64,000 nt of DNA from Deinococcus aquaticus (GTDB lineage Bacteria > Deinococcota > Deinococci > Deinococcales > Deinococcaceae): contig NZ_CP115165.1 of assembly GCF_028622095.1 (NCBI RefSeq), positions 1,981,501 to 2,045,500 of the forward strand. Reading direction: 5' to 3'. Below are positions 11,397-19,586 of this stretch, piece after piece (position 1 is the stretch's first letter; the number at the start of each line of letters is the position of its first letter). Below the pieces are notes generated by a model. That model ran no database searches, had not been told where the DNA came from, and saw only the letters and a program-made list of their open reading frames with translations. The position numbers and the translations under genes were made by a program.

Positions 11397-11432
11397 GGAG
11401 GCCCGCGCGGGGGTGTTTGCGGTGGTGGGGGC

Positions 11433-11438
11433 TACCAT
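11433..11438 (+). promoter_or_regulatory. -10 box TACCAT
   Basis: TACCAT lies 10 nt before ATG 11449 (4 nt before in-frame GTG 11443); a very short leader is expected. Confidence 0.45.
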
Positions 11439-11448
11439 GGCGGTGCTT

Positions 11449-12183
11449 ATGGCCCGTCCTGATTCCCGCCCCTCCCGCCGCCCGAAGGGGACGGTCCGCC
11501 TGCCCGCTGCGCCGCCCGGCCCGTCCGCGCCGCTTCCTACCGAGTTCCTGACCGGCCCGCGCGTGTTCGCGCAGCGGCTGGCCCCGACCGACCCGGTCGT
11601 GTGGCGGTACCTGGGCGTGGTGGTGCTCAGCGCGGTCCTGTCCGGCGTGGCGTACGCGGCGCTGGTGCGCCCCTCCGTGACCCTGGCGGCCGAGGTGGCG
11701 GGCGGCGCGTCCCCGCTGCTGGTGCACGTGACGAACGCCATTGGTGGGGCGTTCCTGGCGATGTTCACGTTCCTGCTGATGTGGCTGCTGGGCTGGCTGG
11801 GAGCCGGACGGCCGGGCCGGGCGGCCGAGGTGTACGGCGCGAGTTTCGCGCTGCTGCCGCCGCTGTACCTGCTCGTGACGGTCGTGGCGCTCTCTACGTC
11901 CCAGCAGGCGTGGCTGCCGGATGCGGGCGCACTGGCGCAGGCGGGGACCGACAGTCAGGCGGTGCAGCGGCTGGCACTGGCCGGACTGGCACGCACGCCC
12001 GCCGCGTTCCTGCTGCTGGCCGTGACGATGCTGGGCACAGCCGCGCAGTGCGCCCTGAGCTTCCCGGCGTTCCGTGAGTTGACCGGGCGGCCCGGCCGGG
12101 CGCTGCTGGGGGCGCTGCTGCCGCTCCTTCCGGCGCTGGCGGTGGGGTTCATCGCGCTGGCCCCGCTGCTGTTCCAGCGCTGA
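11449..12183 (+). CDS. Yip1-like multi-pass membrane protein
   Basis: A 244-residue protein with a basic, proline-rich cytoplasmic N-terminus (about 40 residues) and five hydrophobic segments, starting with LGVVVLSAVLSGVAYAALV. The spacing of the segments and the absence of large loops resemble Yip1-domain membrane proteins, a weak assignment made by eye. No catalytic motif is visible. It may be co-transcribed with the CPBP protease upstream (gap about 50 nt), although its own -10 is present. ATG 11449 is chosen from that promoter. Confidence 0.55.
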   Translation: MARPDSRPSRRPKGTVRLPAAPPGPSAPLPTEFLTGPRVFAQRLAPTDPVVWRYLGVVVLSAVLSGVAYAALVRPSVTLAAEVAGGASPLLVHVTNAIGGAFLAMFTFLLMWLLGWLGAGRPGRAAEVYGASFALLPPLYLLVTVVALSTSQQAWLPDAGALAQAGTDSQAVQRLALAGLARTPAAFLLLAVTMLGTAAQCALSFPAFRELTGRPGRALLGALLPLLPALAVGFIALAPLLFQR

Positions 12184-12226
12184 GCGCGGCAGCCAGGACA
12201 GAAGCGGGCAGGGCAGACAGGACAGA

Positions 12227-12260
12227 GGGGGCCGCCCGGCAACTGGGCAGCCCCCCCCCC
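12227..12260 (+). terminator. Terminator hairpin after the Yip1-like gene
   Basis: GGGGGCCGCCC pairs with GGGCAGCCCCC with one mismatch around a 7-nt loop, followed by a C-run and TTCT. Confidence 0.6.
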
Positions 12261-12281
12261 TTCTGCCGTGCGGCCAGTCCG

Positions 12282-12782
12282 TCAGCCGAAGACGGACCGG
12301 GCGGGGTCCCACAGCCGCCACAGTTCGTACAGACCGATCAGCAGGTGCAGGATGACCTTGGCGGCCAGTCCGGCCAGCAGGCCGATCAGGGTGCCCCACG
12401 CGGCCCGCGCGGCGTCCAGTGGGGGCTTACGCACGACCAGCAGTTCCGCGATCAGCGCGCCAGCCAGCGGGCCGACGATCAGACCGAAGGGAATGAAGAT
12501 ACCGACCAGACCGCCGATCAGCGCGCCCCACACGGCCTGACGGCTCCCGCCGTACTTGCGGGCCCCCCACGCCGAGGCGAGGTTGTCGACCATGCTGATG
12601 GCGACCGTGATCAGCAGGAACGTCAGCAGAAACGGCAGGTCCGGCCACGGCTGGAATCCGTCGACCAGGGTCGCGGCGACGGACCCCAGGAAGATGATGA
12701 TGGTGGCGGGCACGGCCGGCACGAACGTACCGATCATGCCGATCACCCAGGCAGCCAGGAAGATCAGGAAGGCAAGACTCAC
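12282..12782 (-). CDS. DUF456-family small membrane protein
   Basis: A 166-residue membrane protein. The glycine-rich segments [19 protein letters not shown] and [20 protein letters not shown] are typical of DUF456, a family of small four- to five-helix membrane proteins of unknown function. Start GTG 12782 is chosen because a TACTGT -10 box lies 5 nt before it; longer in-frame starts would lie inside the tRNA terminator hairpin. It is monocistronic and ends facing the Yip1-like gene. Confidence 0.75.
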   Translation of the reverse strand: MSLAFLIFLAAWVIGMIGTFVPAVPATIIIFLGSVAATLVDGFQPWPDLPFLLTFLLITVAISMVDNLASAWGARKYGGSRQAVWGALIGGLVGIFIPFGLIVGPLAGALIAELLVVRKPPLDAARAAWGTLIGLLAGLAAKVILHLLIGLYELWRLWDPARSVFG

Positions 12783-12787
12783 GCCGT

Positions 12788-12793
12788 ACAGTA
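12788..12793 (-). promoter_or_regulatory. -10 box TACTGT for the DUF456 gene
   Basis: TACTGT ends 5 nt before GTG 12782 on the minus strand and decides the start. Confidence 0.5.
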
Positions 12794-12853
12794 CGCCGCG
12801 CGGCCCAGTGCCGTTCCTTCTTTCGGGGTTGTCGGGCCAGCAACAATGAAAGA

Positions 12854-12871
12854 CCCCCACCGAAGTGGGGG
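12854..12871 (-). terminator. tRNA-fMet intrinsic terminator
   Basis: CCCCCAC, a TTCG tetraloop and GTGGGGG, followed by TCTTTCATT on the minus strand, 4 nt after the tRNA 3' end. Confidence 0.85.
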
Positions 12872-12875
12872 CGTT

Positions 12876-12954
<79 letters not shown>

Positions 12955-13018
12955 ACTCTGGTTAAACTTTCTGCGTCTGCGTCGCGGTTTCTTTCGTTGC
13001 CGTTCTCAGCGCTCAGGA

Positions 13019-13047
13019 ATAGTACCTCGGGTTTCCGGAACTGTCAA
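13019..13047 (-). promoter_or_regulatory. Strong promoter of tRNA-fMet (TTGACA-17-TACTAT)
   Basis: On the minus strand TTGACA (13042-13047), a 17-bp spacer and TACTAT (13019-13024) form a near-consensus housekeeping promoter about 65 bp before the tRNA. Confidence 0.85.
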
Positions 13048-13156
13048 CATTGTGTCACGCTGCACGTTATTGCCGTGCTGCACGCGGGTCCGGTCGCGCA
13101 CCCGCCGGCCGGTCCTGTTCGGGGGGAATCCCACCCCCCGCGCCCGCCGCGCCCGT

Positions 13157-13162
13157 TACCCT
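13157..13162 (+). promoter_or_regulatory. Leaderless -10 box TACCCT
   Basis: TACCCT ends 7 nt before GTG 13170 and decides this start against longer in-frame options. Confidence 0.6.
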
Positions 13163-13169
13163 GAACCGC

Positions 13170-14231
13170 GTGACCGACGCCCCTTCCATCCCGCCAGCCG
13201 CCCCGGACACCAGTGCCGGCAGCGGCATCGAGCAGCGCAAACTGCGGCATATCGAGGCCTGCCTGCGCCTGGACAGCCAGTACGCCGCGCGCACCACCGG
13301 CCTGCACGGGGTGCCCTGGCCGTACCACGCTCTGCCGGAACTCGACCTGGACCGCGTGGACCTGCGCACTGGCTTCCTGGGCCGCCCCCTGAGCGCCCCG
13401 GTCCTGATCGGCGCGATGACCGGCGGGGCCGACGCGGCCGCGCGGATCAACCGGAACCTCGCCACGGCCGCGCAGCGCCTGGGCATCGGCATGATGCTCG
13501 GCTCGCAGCGCGTGATGCTGGAACGCCCGGCGGCCCGCGCCAGCTTCCTGGTGCGCGAGTGGGCGCCGGATATCCTGCTCGTCGGGAACCTGGGCGGCGC
13601 GCAGTTCCTGCTCGGCTACGACGGCACGCACGCCGCGCGGGCCGTGCAGGAGGTCGGGGCGGACGCGCTGGCCATTCACGTCAACCCGCTTCAGGAGGCG
13701 TTGCAGGCGGGCGGCGATACCAACTGGGCTGGCCTGACGGACCGGCTGGCGGCCCTGGTCCCCACGCTGCCGTTCCCGGTGATCCTGAAGGAGGTCGGGC
13801 ACGGACTGGACCGCCGCACCGTGCAGGCCGTGGCGAGCGCAGGTTTCGCGGCGCTGGACGTGGCCGGTGCGGGCGGCACCAGCTGGGCGCGGGTCGAGCA
13901 GCTGGTGCACCACGGGCGGGTGCGCACGCCGGACCTGTGCGACCTGGGCATCCCGACCGCGCAGGCCATCCGTGACGCCCGGCAGGCCGCGCCGGGCACG
14001 CCACTGATCGCCTCGGGCGGCATCCGCACGGGCCTGGACGCCGCCCGCGCCCTCAGCCTCGGCGCGCAGGTGGTCGCCGTGGCCCGCCCGCTACTGGAAC
14101 CCGCCCTGGACAGCGCGGACGCCGCCGAGGACTGGTTGCGGCAATTCATTCACGAGCTGCGGGTGGCGCTGTTCGTTGGTGGGTACTCGGGCCTGGACGA
14201 CCTGCACGCCCGGCCACCCTCTGCCGGCTGA
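13170..14231 (+). CDS. fni: Type II isopentenyl-diphosphate delta-isomerase
   Basis: A 353-residue FMN-dependent TIM-barrel enzyme that interconverts IPP and DMAPP. Motifs: RKLRHIEACL at the N-terminus, IGAMTGGADAAARINRNLA (FMN loop), GIGMMLGSQRVMLE, LDVAGAGGTSWARVE and IASGGIRTGLDAARALSLGA. It fits the MEP pathway, whose first enzyme (dxs) is encoded at 25846-27744, and would supply the carotenoids and menaquinone side chains of this group. It is convergent with ltrA, 21 bp apart, with no obvious terminator. Confidence 0.9.
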   Translation: MTDAPSIPPAAPDTSAGSGIEQRKLRHIEACLRLDSQYAARTTGLHGVPWPYHALPELDLDRVDLRTGFLGRPLSAPVLIGAMTGGADAAARINRNLATAAQRLGIGMMLGSQRVMLERPAARASFLVREWAPDILLVGNLGGAQFLLGYDGTHAARAVQEVGADALAIHVNPLQEALQAGGDTNWAGLTDRLAALVPTLPFPVILKEVGHGLDRRTVQAVASAGFAALDVAGAGGTSWARVEQLVHHGRVRTPDLCDLGIPTAQAIRDARQAAPGTPLIASGGIRTGLDAARALSLGAQVVAVARPLLEPALDSADAAEDWLRQFIHELRVALFVGGYSGLDDLHARPPSAG

Positions 14232-14252
14232 GGGCCAGTCGCTCCCCCGCGC

Positions 14253-15599
14253 TCAGCTGGTCGGGTCGGGCGGGCCGTCCTCGGGGTCGGTGTCCACGCT
14301 CTGTTCCTCAATGACGTTCAGGCGGCGCGTGGCGGGGTCGGTGGACACCACGCCGGCCACGGTGACGCTCAGGGCCGTGACCAGCAGCAGCAGCCGGGGC
14401 GTGTCCAGGTCCGGGACTGCCAGGGCCGCCGCCAGCACCCCGCCCAGCAGCAGGGCCAGCAGGCTGCGGTCCCGCCGGGTGCGCCGCGTGATGCGCAGGG
14501 CGTTCAGGCGCAGGAAGGCCAGGGACAGGAACGCCCCGGCCAGCGGGAACGTCAGCAGTTTCTGGTACGCGGCGTCCTCGGCCGGGTCGGCGCTGCCGAG
14601 GGTGTGGCCCAGGCCCACGCCCAGCGTGACCACGCTCAGCGTGAACGGCAGGTGCGCGTACAGCCACGCCAGCAGGTGCCGGATCTGCCCGGCGCGGCGG
14701 GTCTCAAGGAGCGGCAGCGTGCGCGCCTGCGAGAAGTACAGCTGCCACAGCGCCACGACGGTCAGGACGCCCCCCATGGCGGGCAGCAGCGTGGCGGGCG
14801 TCAGGGCCTGCTGGCGGCCCCCGCCGACGATCTCGGTCACGATGGCGCCCAGCGCGATGATCTGCAGCAGCCCGACGCGTTCAGGCAGGTGACCCGCGTG
14901 CGGCGGGGCGTGCTGGTGGCCACTGCGGATCAGCGGGGCGCGCAGCACGTCGACCAGCAGGGCGACCACCCACACGCTCAGCTGGGCGGCCCCGCCACCC
15001 GGCAGGAACGCCGAGGCGATCCACAGGGCGGCCGCCAGCGCGAACAGCCCCGCCATGTGCCGCGCGAACAGCGCCCGGCCCTCCACGCTGCCGTCCCCGG
15101 TGCCCCCGGCCCCCGACGGCACCTGATCGGCCGTGACCGTCCGGGACGCCCGCAGGTACAGGCCCGCCTGCAACAGGTGATTCACGGCGTACGCCAGGGC
15201 GAACCACGCGCCGGTGTCGCTCAGGTCGCCGCGCAGCGTCATGGCCAGCAGCGTCATGGTCAGCAGTTGCGCCAGCGTCACCAGCCGGTAGGTGCGCCGC
15301 TCGTTGCCGTAACGCGCCGCGAACAGGGTGTTGTTCGCCCAGGCCCACCACACCGCCGTGAACGTCAGGCCGAACACCAGCAGGTTCTCAGGACTGTGCG
15401 CGTCCCCCAGCCGCAGCGCCAGCTGATCGAACGCCACCACGAAAATCAGGTCGTAGAACAGTTCCAGCCACGTGACCCGCTGCGTCGGCTCGCCCTGAGC
15501 GTCCTCCCCGCCGTCCCCGCTGATCGGGCTGGTGCCGTCTGCGGCCCCGGCGGCGTCCGGGCCACCGGGCAGAGGTGCTTCGTGATCCCCGGAGGTCAC
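14253..15599 (-). CDS. Low temperature requirement protein A (LtrA) family membrane protein
   Basis: A 448-residue protein with about 12 hydrophobic segments. The N-terminal cytoplasmic tail leads into RVTWLELFYDLIFVVAFDQL, the family signature, and WWAWANNTLFAARY. LtrA was named from a Listeria mutant with a cold-growth defect; the biochemical role is unknown. GTG 15599 overlaps the ruvA stop (GTGA, 4 nt), so it is second in an operon with ruvA. Confidence 0.8.
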   Translation of the reverse strand: MTSGDHEAPLPGGPDAAGAADGTSPISGDGGEDAQGEPTQRVTWLELFYDLIFVVAFDQLALRLGDAHSPENLLVFGLTFTAVWWAWANNTLFAARYGNERRTYRLVTLAQLLTMTLLAMTLRGDLSDTGAWFALAYAVNHLLQAGLYLRASRTVTADQVPSGAGGTGDGSVEGRALFARHMAGLFALAAALWIASAFLPGGGAAQLSVWVVALLVDVLRAPLIRSGHQHAPPHAGHLPERVGLLQIIALGAIVTEIVGGGRQQALTPATLLPAMGGVLTVVALWQLYFSQARTLPLLETRRAGQIRHLLAWLYAHLPFTLSVVTLGVGLGHTLGSADPAEDAAYQKLLTFPLAGAFLSLAFLRLNALRITRRTRRDRSLLALLLGGVLAAALAVPDLDTPRLLLLVTALSVTVAGVVSTDPATRRLNVIEEQSVDTDPEDGPPDPTS

Positions 15600-16198
15600 C
15601 GAAGGCGACCGAGCGCCCGGCGGATCAGGCCGTCGGCACTCAGGTCCGCGTCGGCCGCCACCAGTTCGGCCACGACCGCCCGCACCTGCGCTTCCCGGAA
15701 GCCCAGCGCCAGCAGCGCGTCCACCGCGTCACGCCCAGCCGTGGTGGCCACGCGCGCCGGTTTCGCTCCCGCGCCGCCCGCCGCCGGGGCCGCCAGATGC
15801 TCGGGCACCTTGTTCTGCAATTCCAGGACCAGCCGCTCGGCGGTCTTCTTACCCACGCCGCTCACGCTGCTCAGGAGTTTCACGTCTCCGCCCAGCAGTC
15901 CGGCCGCCAGCGCACTAACCGGCATGGCCGACAGCATCGCCAGTCCCATGCGCGGTCCCACGCCGCTCACGCCGGTCAGCAGGTCGAACAGGCGCACGCT
16001 GTCGGCGTCCGCGAACCCGAACAGCAGTTGCGCGTCCTCACGCACGACGAAGCGGGTGTTCAGTTCGGTGGGCTGCCCGACCGTCATCTTCGCGAGCGTG
16101 CCTGCCGGGCACTGCACCTCGTAGCCCACGCCGCCCGTCACGACCACGGCGCTGGCATCCCGCACTTCCCGGACCACGCCGGACAGGTAAGCAATCAT
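15596..16198 (-). CDS. ruvA: Holliday junction DNA helicase subunit RuvA
   Basis: A 200-residue RuvA. It starts MIAYLSGVVREV (OB-fold domain I), has the two helix-hairpin-helix motifs LLTGVSGVGPRMGLAML (about 70-85) and LLSSVSGVGKKTAERLVLEL (about 105-125), then a flexible linker and C-terminal domain III from about 150, which regulates RuvB. It forms tetramers on four-way junctions for RuvAB branch migration in recombinational repair. ruvB and ruvC are not adjacent. ATG 16198 follows a TACACT -10 box by 7 nt. Confidence 0.95.
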   Translation of the reverse strand: MIAYLSGVVREVRDASAVVVTGGVGYEVQCPAGTLAKMTVGQPTELNTRFVVREDAQLLFGFADADSVRLFDLLTGVSGVGPRMGLAMLSAMPVSALAAGLLGGDVKLLSSVSGVGKKTAERLVLELQNKVPEHLAAPAAGGAGAKPARVATTAGRDAVDALLALGFREAQVRAVVAELVAADADLSADGLIRRALGRLR

Positions 16199-16205
16199 CC
16201 CCACC

Positions 16206-16211
16206 AGTGTA
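16206..16211 (-). promoter_or_regulatory. Leaderless -10 box TACACT for ruvA
   Basis: TACACT ends 7 nt before ATG 16198 (minus strand). Confidence 0.7.
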
Positions 16212-16287
16212 CATTCCGCTCTGAACAGAAACAGCGGTGAGCGGCAGGTTCGCACCACCCCCCGCCCCGCGCGGCCCTCCGGTGTGC

Positions 16288-16293
16288 TGCACT
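16288..16293 (+). promoter_or_regulatory. Weak leaderless -10 box TGCACT
   Basis: TGCACT ends 7 nt before ATG 16301; spacing fits, sequence is poor. Confidence 0.35.
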
Positions 16294-16300
16294 GCGGGGC

Positions 16301-16915
16301 ATGGTCACCCTGCGCCCCGCCCGCGAATCCGACCGCGCCGCTCTGCTCGGCATCTGCCTGCACACCGGCGACAGCGGCCAGGACGCCGCCCACCTGTACC
16401 GCGACCCGCTGCTGCTGGGGCAGGTGTACGCCGCGCCGTACCTGAGCTTCGCGCCGGACTTCGCCTTCGTGCTGGAGGACGCCCTGGGCGTGGGCGGGTA
16501 CGTGCTGGGCGCGCCGGACACCGCCGCCTTCGAGGACACTCTGGAACGCGCGTGGTGGCCTGCGCTGCGCCGGGCGCATCCCGACCCGGCCGCCACGCCG
16601 GCGCCAGAGCGCACCCCGGACCAGCGGATCACGCACCTGATCCACCACCCGCCCCGCGCGCCGCGTGAGCTGCTGGCCGCGTACCCCTCGCACCTGCACA
16701 TCGACCTGCTGCCCCGCGTGCAGGGAGGCGGACGGGGCCGCGCCCTGATGCACACGCTGCTGGGTGCGCTGCGGGCCGCCGGTTCGCCCGGCGTGCACCT
16801 GGGCGTCGGGGCGCGCAACGTGAACGCCCAGGGCTTCTACCGGCACCTGGGCTTCACGGAACTGACCCGCACGCCGGGCGCCGTCACGTTCGGTTTACGA
16901 CTGCGTGGAACTTGA
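16301..16915 (+). CDS. GNAT-family N-acetyltransferase
   Basis: A 204-residue acetyltransferase. The N-terminal LRPARESDRAALLGICLHT is the GNAT beta1-alpha1 start; acetyl-CoA binding motif A is seen as HIDLLPRVQGGGRGRALM (about 138-156); NVNAQGFYRHLGFTEL is motif B. An insertion between them with an HLIHHPP segment is like that of the bacterial relatives of the O-GlcNAcase acetyltransferase domain. The substrate is unknown. It is divergent from ruvA and ends at a dispersed repeat. Confidence 0.8.
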   Translation: MVTLRPARESDRAALLGICLHTGDSGQDAAHLYRDPLLLGQVYAAPYLSFAPDFAFVLEDALGVGGYVLGAPDTAAFEDTLERAWWPALRRAHPDPAATPAPERTPDQRITHLIHHPPRAPRELLAAYPSHLHIDLLPRVQGGGRGRALMHTLLGALRAAGSPGVHLGVGARNVNAQGFYRHLGFTELTRTPGAVTFGLRLRGT

Positions 16916-16928
16916 CCGGAGTCCCTTA

Positions 16929-17060
16929 TACGGATTCCGTCTGTTTCATTAACAACCCGGGACTACACCGGGTTGCCAACTCCACGCCCGGAACCCGTTT
17001 CTCTCCTGCTCACTCCGCTCGGGTTGAAAGTTCTTGCAAACCTTTCAACCGGAGTCTGCC
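16929..17060. repeat. Dispersed hairpin repeat, copy A (full length)
   Basis: It starts TACGGATTCCGT and ends CGGAGTCTGCC. It contains hairpin 1 (CAACCCGG/CCGGGTTG) and hairpin 2 (GTTGAAAG/CTTTCAAC). Read on the minus strand, GACTCCG begins 4 nt after the stop (TAA) of the metalloprotease gene. About 132 bp. Confidence 0.85.
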
Positions 17061-18005
17061 TTACTCGGTGCGGTAGCGGGGCGTGACGATCTCCTCGCGC
17101 CCACCCAGGTCCACTTGCCTGAGCGTCAGCGCCGTGGTGGCCGGGATGGTGTACGCGTTGGCGGCGGCGTAGTTCACGGCGTACCCCATGTCCTGCAGGG
17201 TGCCCACGCTGACGCGGCTCAGGGGGTTGACGACACCGCTGTTCAGGTAGCCGGTCATCAGCTCGGTCCCGAAGGTCGTTTCACGCCAGTGGGCCCCGGC
17301 GGTGCCGCCCCCACCCTGGTTCTCAACCGGCACGGCACTCAGCGTGCCGCCCGCCGCGCGGTACTCGCGCAGGGCGTTGGAGCCGCTGTAGGTGGGGTTG
17401 GTCGTGCCCAGACCGCTGACCAGACCGAACCGTGACCACAGCGACCCGATGCCCAGCGAGTGCCCCAGTTCGTGCACGGCAATGTCGGCCAGTTGACTGC
17501 TGAACTGCGCGAGGTCGGCCGTGTCGAACACCAGCGTGGAGTAGGTGGTCAGGCCGGTGCTGCTGCGCACGCTGCACGGCCCGCTCTGTGCGAGGATGCC
17601 GCCGGGACCGTCGATGGTCCTGTTGCCCGTGAAGACCAGAATGTCGTCGATGGTGCCCCGGTAGGCGGCGTTGCTGCCACAGGCACCGGCGGGAATGTTC
17701 ACGGTGGCGCTCGCCTGCCCCCGCGTGATGACGCCCTGCCAGCGGGTCGCGGCGGCCTGCATGGCGTTCATGACGGCCGCGTCGCTGCCGGTCGCGAAGT
17801 TCAGGGTGACGTTGTACGGTTCGGTGGCCTGCTCGCCCAGTGTGATTCTGGCGTAGGGGTCCACGGGCAGGTCCGCCACGTTGACGGTGCCGGGCGCCAC
17901 GCTGGCCTGAAGGCCGCTCTGGAGGCTGGTCTGGGTGGTGCCGCAGGAGGCGAGCAGGGCGCTGAGGGTCAGCAGGGAAGCGGCAATGGGCAGGGAACGG
18001 CGCAT
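17061..18005 (-). CDS. Leishmanolysin-like (M8-type) zinc metalloprotease lipoprotein
   Basis: A 314-residue secreted protein. Its signal peptide ends in a lipobox (LLASC, Cys21), so it should be lipid-anchored. The zinc site is HELGHSLGIGSLW (His178, Glu179, His182), with a distal third ligand in GAHWRETTFGTELMTGY (His239), the arrangement of leishmanolysin M8 peptidases, followed by the expected DMGY. GGAGG sits 7 nt before ATG 18005, so unlike most genes here it uses a Shine-Dalgarno leader. Substrate unknown. A dispersed repeat begins directly after its stop codon. Confidence 0.75.
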   Translation of the reverse strand: MRRSLPIAASLLTLSALLASCGTTQTSLQSGLQASVAPGTVNVADLPVDPYARITLGEQATEPYNVTLNFATGSDAAVMNAMQAAATRWQGVITRGQASATVNIPAGACGSNAAYRGTIDDILVFTGNRTIDGPGGILAQSGPCSVRSSTGLTTYSTLVFDTADLAQFSSQLADIAVHELGHSLGIGSLWSRFGLVSGLGTTNPTYSGSNALREYRAAGGTLSAVPVENQGGGGTAGAHWRETTFGTELMTGYLNSGVVNPLSRVSVGTLQDMGYAVNYAAANAYTIPATTALTLRQVDLGGREEIVTPRYRTE

Positions 18006-18333
18006 GGGTGAACCTCCGGCACTGGGGGGGGTGACTGGCCGGGAACGGCCCCGGATGTCACGGGGTTCGGCGGCCGGAACGCGCGTGGCCGCCAGCGGGG
18101 AACGGTGGGCGGAGGATCACCCCGCCATGACCCAGCTTAGGCAGGGGCGCGGCGGCTGGATACCCGCCCCGGAAGGGACCCCCGGCGTGGGCAGCCCACT
18201 TCCGGCGCTCTTTAGAATGCTCATGCATGCTGCCAGATGCCTCTATCAGAAGAGGCCCCCGCCCTGGCCCCCCGGATTGGCGGGGGGCAGAGCGGGGGTC
18301 GGGTCAGCCGGGGGCAGGTCGGCTGGGGGCAGG
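18006..18333. other. 328-bp gap between two minus-strand genes
   Basis: No convincing gene. It carries the metalloprotease leader, a small hairpin GCCTCT/AGAGGC near 18239-18256 and a GC-rich inverted repeat around 18262-18292 that may terminate the MFS gene. A TTTAGAAT at 18209-18216 resembles a + strand -10 but leads to no credible gene. Confidence 0.4.
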
Positions 18334-19557
18334 TCAGCCAGCCCTGGCTGTTGGTGTGCGGCGCAGGCTGAAGGCCACCAGCGCGGCGCTCATCACGGCG
18401 GCCAGCAGCGCTCCCACCCGGAAGATCAGGCCCTCGTGGCCGGGGGCGCTGGTCAGCAGGACCGGGCTCAGGAACTGCCCCAGGAAGATGGCGCTGCTCA
18501 TGCCGGCCGTGACCCGGCCGCGCCACGCGGGAGGCGTCAGGTCGGCCAGCCAGGTGTACAGGTTCGGGAAGACCAGCCCGCCGCCCGTGCCGCCCAGGAT
18601 CAGGCCCAGCAGCGCGCCCGTGACGGTGTCCGCACCGGAAACGGTCAGCCATCCGGCGGCCAGCAGGATCAGGCCCAGCGCCGCCGTGCGCTGCGCGTGG
18701 AACCGCCCGGTGAACCGCGAGTACACCAGCGAGGTGATCGCGGCGACCAGCGTGAACGCGCCCAGCAGCAACCCGGTCACGGCGGGCGCGGCGCCCAGGG
18801 TGCGCAGCAGGAACGGTCCCTGGGTGGGCATCAGGTAGAACACGATCATGTACCCGACCGACAGGGCGTAGATCACGCCGATGCTGGCCCAGCGGGGCCT
18901 GGAGTCCTGCGCGCTGTCGGTCGGCAGCGGGGCTGGCAGGCCCCCGGCCAGACGCAGGGTCAGGGGGATCAGCAGCAGCGCGATCAGGTACAGCGCGAAC
19001 GGGGCGCGCCACGACGCGGCGGCCAGCAGGCCTCCCAGCGGCATCAGGACCGCGCCGCCGAAGTTGCCGAACGCCGCCTGCTGACTCAGGAACTTCCCGC
19101 GTGCCGGGCCGCTGAACAGGTCGTTCACGAGCGCACCGGCGGCCGTCATGGTGCCGGCCACGGCCAGTCCCAGCACGATCCGCCCGGCCAGCAGGGAACC
19201 GATGGAGTCCGCGATCAGGCCCGCGCCGCCACCCAGGGCGTACAGGGCCAGTGAGGCCAGCAGGACCGGGCGGCGGCCGTAGCGGTCGGCCAGCACGCCG
19301 CTGAGCGGAGCGGTCAGCGCGATGACCAGTCCCACGATGGTCAGGGACAGCTTGACCAGGAACGCGGCGTTCGGGACGTCCGCGAAGTGCGCCTGCATGG
19401 CGGGCAGGGCCGGAGCGATGGTCGCGCCGGACATGATGGTCAGGGTCGAGAGCAGCAGCAGGGTCAGCTGGGTCAGGCGGTCGGGTGCGGCGCCCGAGGT
19501 CGGCGCGGGTGGGTGGGCGGAGGCGAGCACGGTGGGTCGGGTGGCAGGCACGGACAT
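18334..19557 (-). CDS. MFS drug-efflux-type transporter
   Basis: A 407-residue 12-TM major facilitator. The loop 2-3 motif is GVLADRYGRRPVLLAS (about 84-99), the signature of proton antiporters; motif C-like glycines occur in TM5. It most resembles multidrug or sugar efflux members of the DHA1 group; the substrate cannot be predicted. ATG 19557 follows a TACTAT -10 by 6 nt. A 17-bp AT-rich imperfect palindrome directly upstream of the -10 suggests repression by a MarR- or TetR-type regulator not encoded nearby. Confidence 0.8.
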   Translation of the reverse strand: MSVPATRPTVLASAHPPAPTSGAAPDRLTQLTLLLLSTLTIMSGATIAPALPAMQAHFADVPNAAFLVKLSLTIVGLVIALTAPLSGVLADRYGRRPVLLASLALYALGGGAGLIADSIGSLLAGRIVLGLAVAGTMTAAGALVNDLFSGPARGKFLSQQAAFGNFGGAVLMPLGGLLAAASWRAPFALYLIALLLIPLTLRLAGGLPAPLPTDSAQDSRPRWASIGVIYALSVGYMIVFYLMPTQGPFLLRTLGAAPAVTGLLLGAFTLVAAITSLVYSRFTGRFHAQRTAALGLILLAAGWLTVSGADTVTGALLGLILGGTGGGLVFPNLYTWLADLTPPAWRGRVTAGMSSAIFLGQFLSPVLLTSAPGHEGLIFRVGALLAAVMSAALVAFSLRRTPTARAG

Positions 19558-19563
19558 GCCCGC

Positions 19564-19569
19564 ATAGTA
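19564..19569 (-). promoter_or_regulatory. Leaderless -10 box TACTAT for the MFS gene
   Basis: TACTAT ends 6 nt before ATG 19557 (minus strand). Confidence 0.65.
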
Positions 19570-19586
19570 ACTTTATTTTATCAAGT
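19570..19586. promoter_or_regulatory. Candidate repressor operator (17-bp palindrome)
   Basis: ACTTTATTTTATCAAGT is a near-perfect palindrome (one mismatched pair outside the centre), strikingly AT-rich in this genome, and touches the -10 box. A repressor bound here would block the MFS promoter. Confidence 0.5.

Noticed and set aside
13118..13141. Terminator hairpin upstream of the IPP isomerase gene (GGGGGG/CCCCCC)
   Set aside because: It lies between two divergent promoters with no gene to terminate and has no T-run; probably chance in GC-rich sequence.
16929..17060. Insertion sequence for the dispersed repeat
   Set aside because: The elements are about 130 bp with no coding capacity and no transposase in the window; a non-autonomous origin remains possible, but the stop-codon register points to another role.
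17935..19254. A 439-codon plus-strand frame covering the gap after the metalloprotease and most of the MFS gene
   Set aside because: It runs antisense to the MFS gene and has no recognisable domain or plausible codon use.
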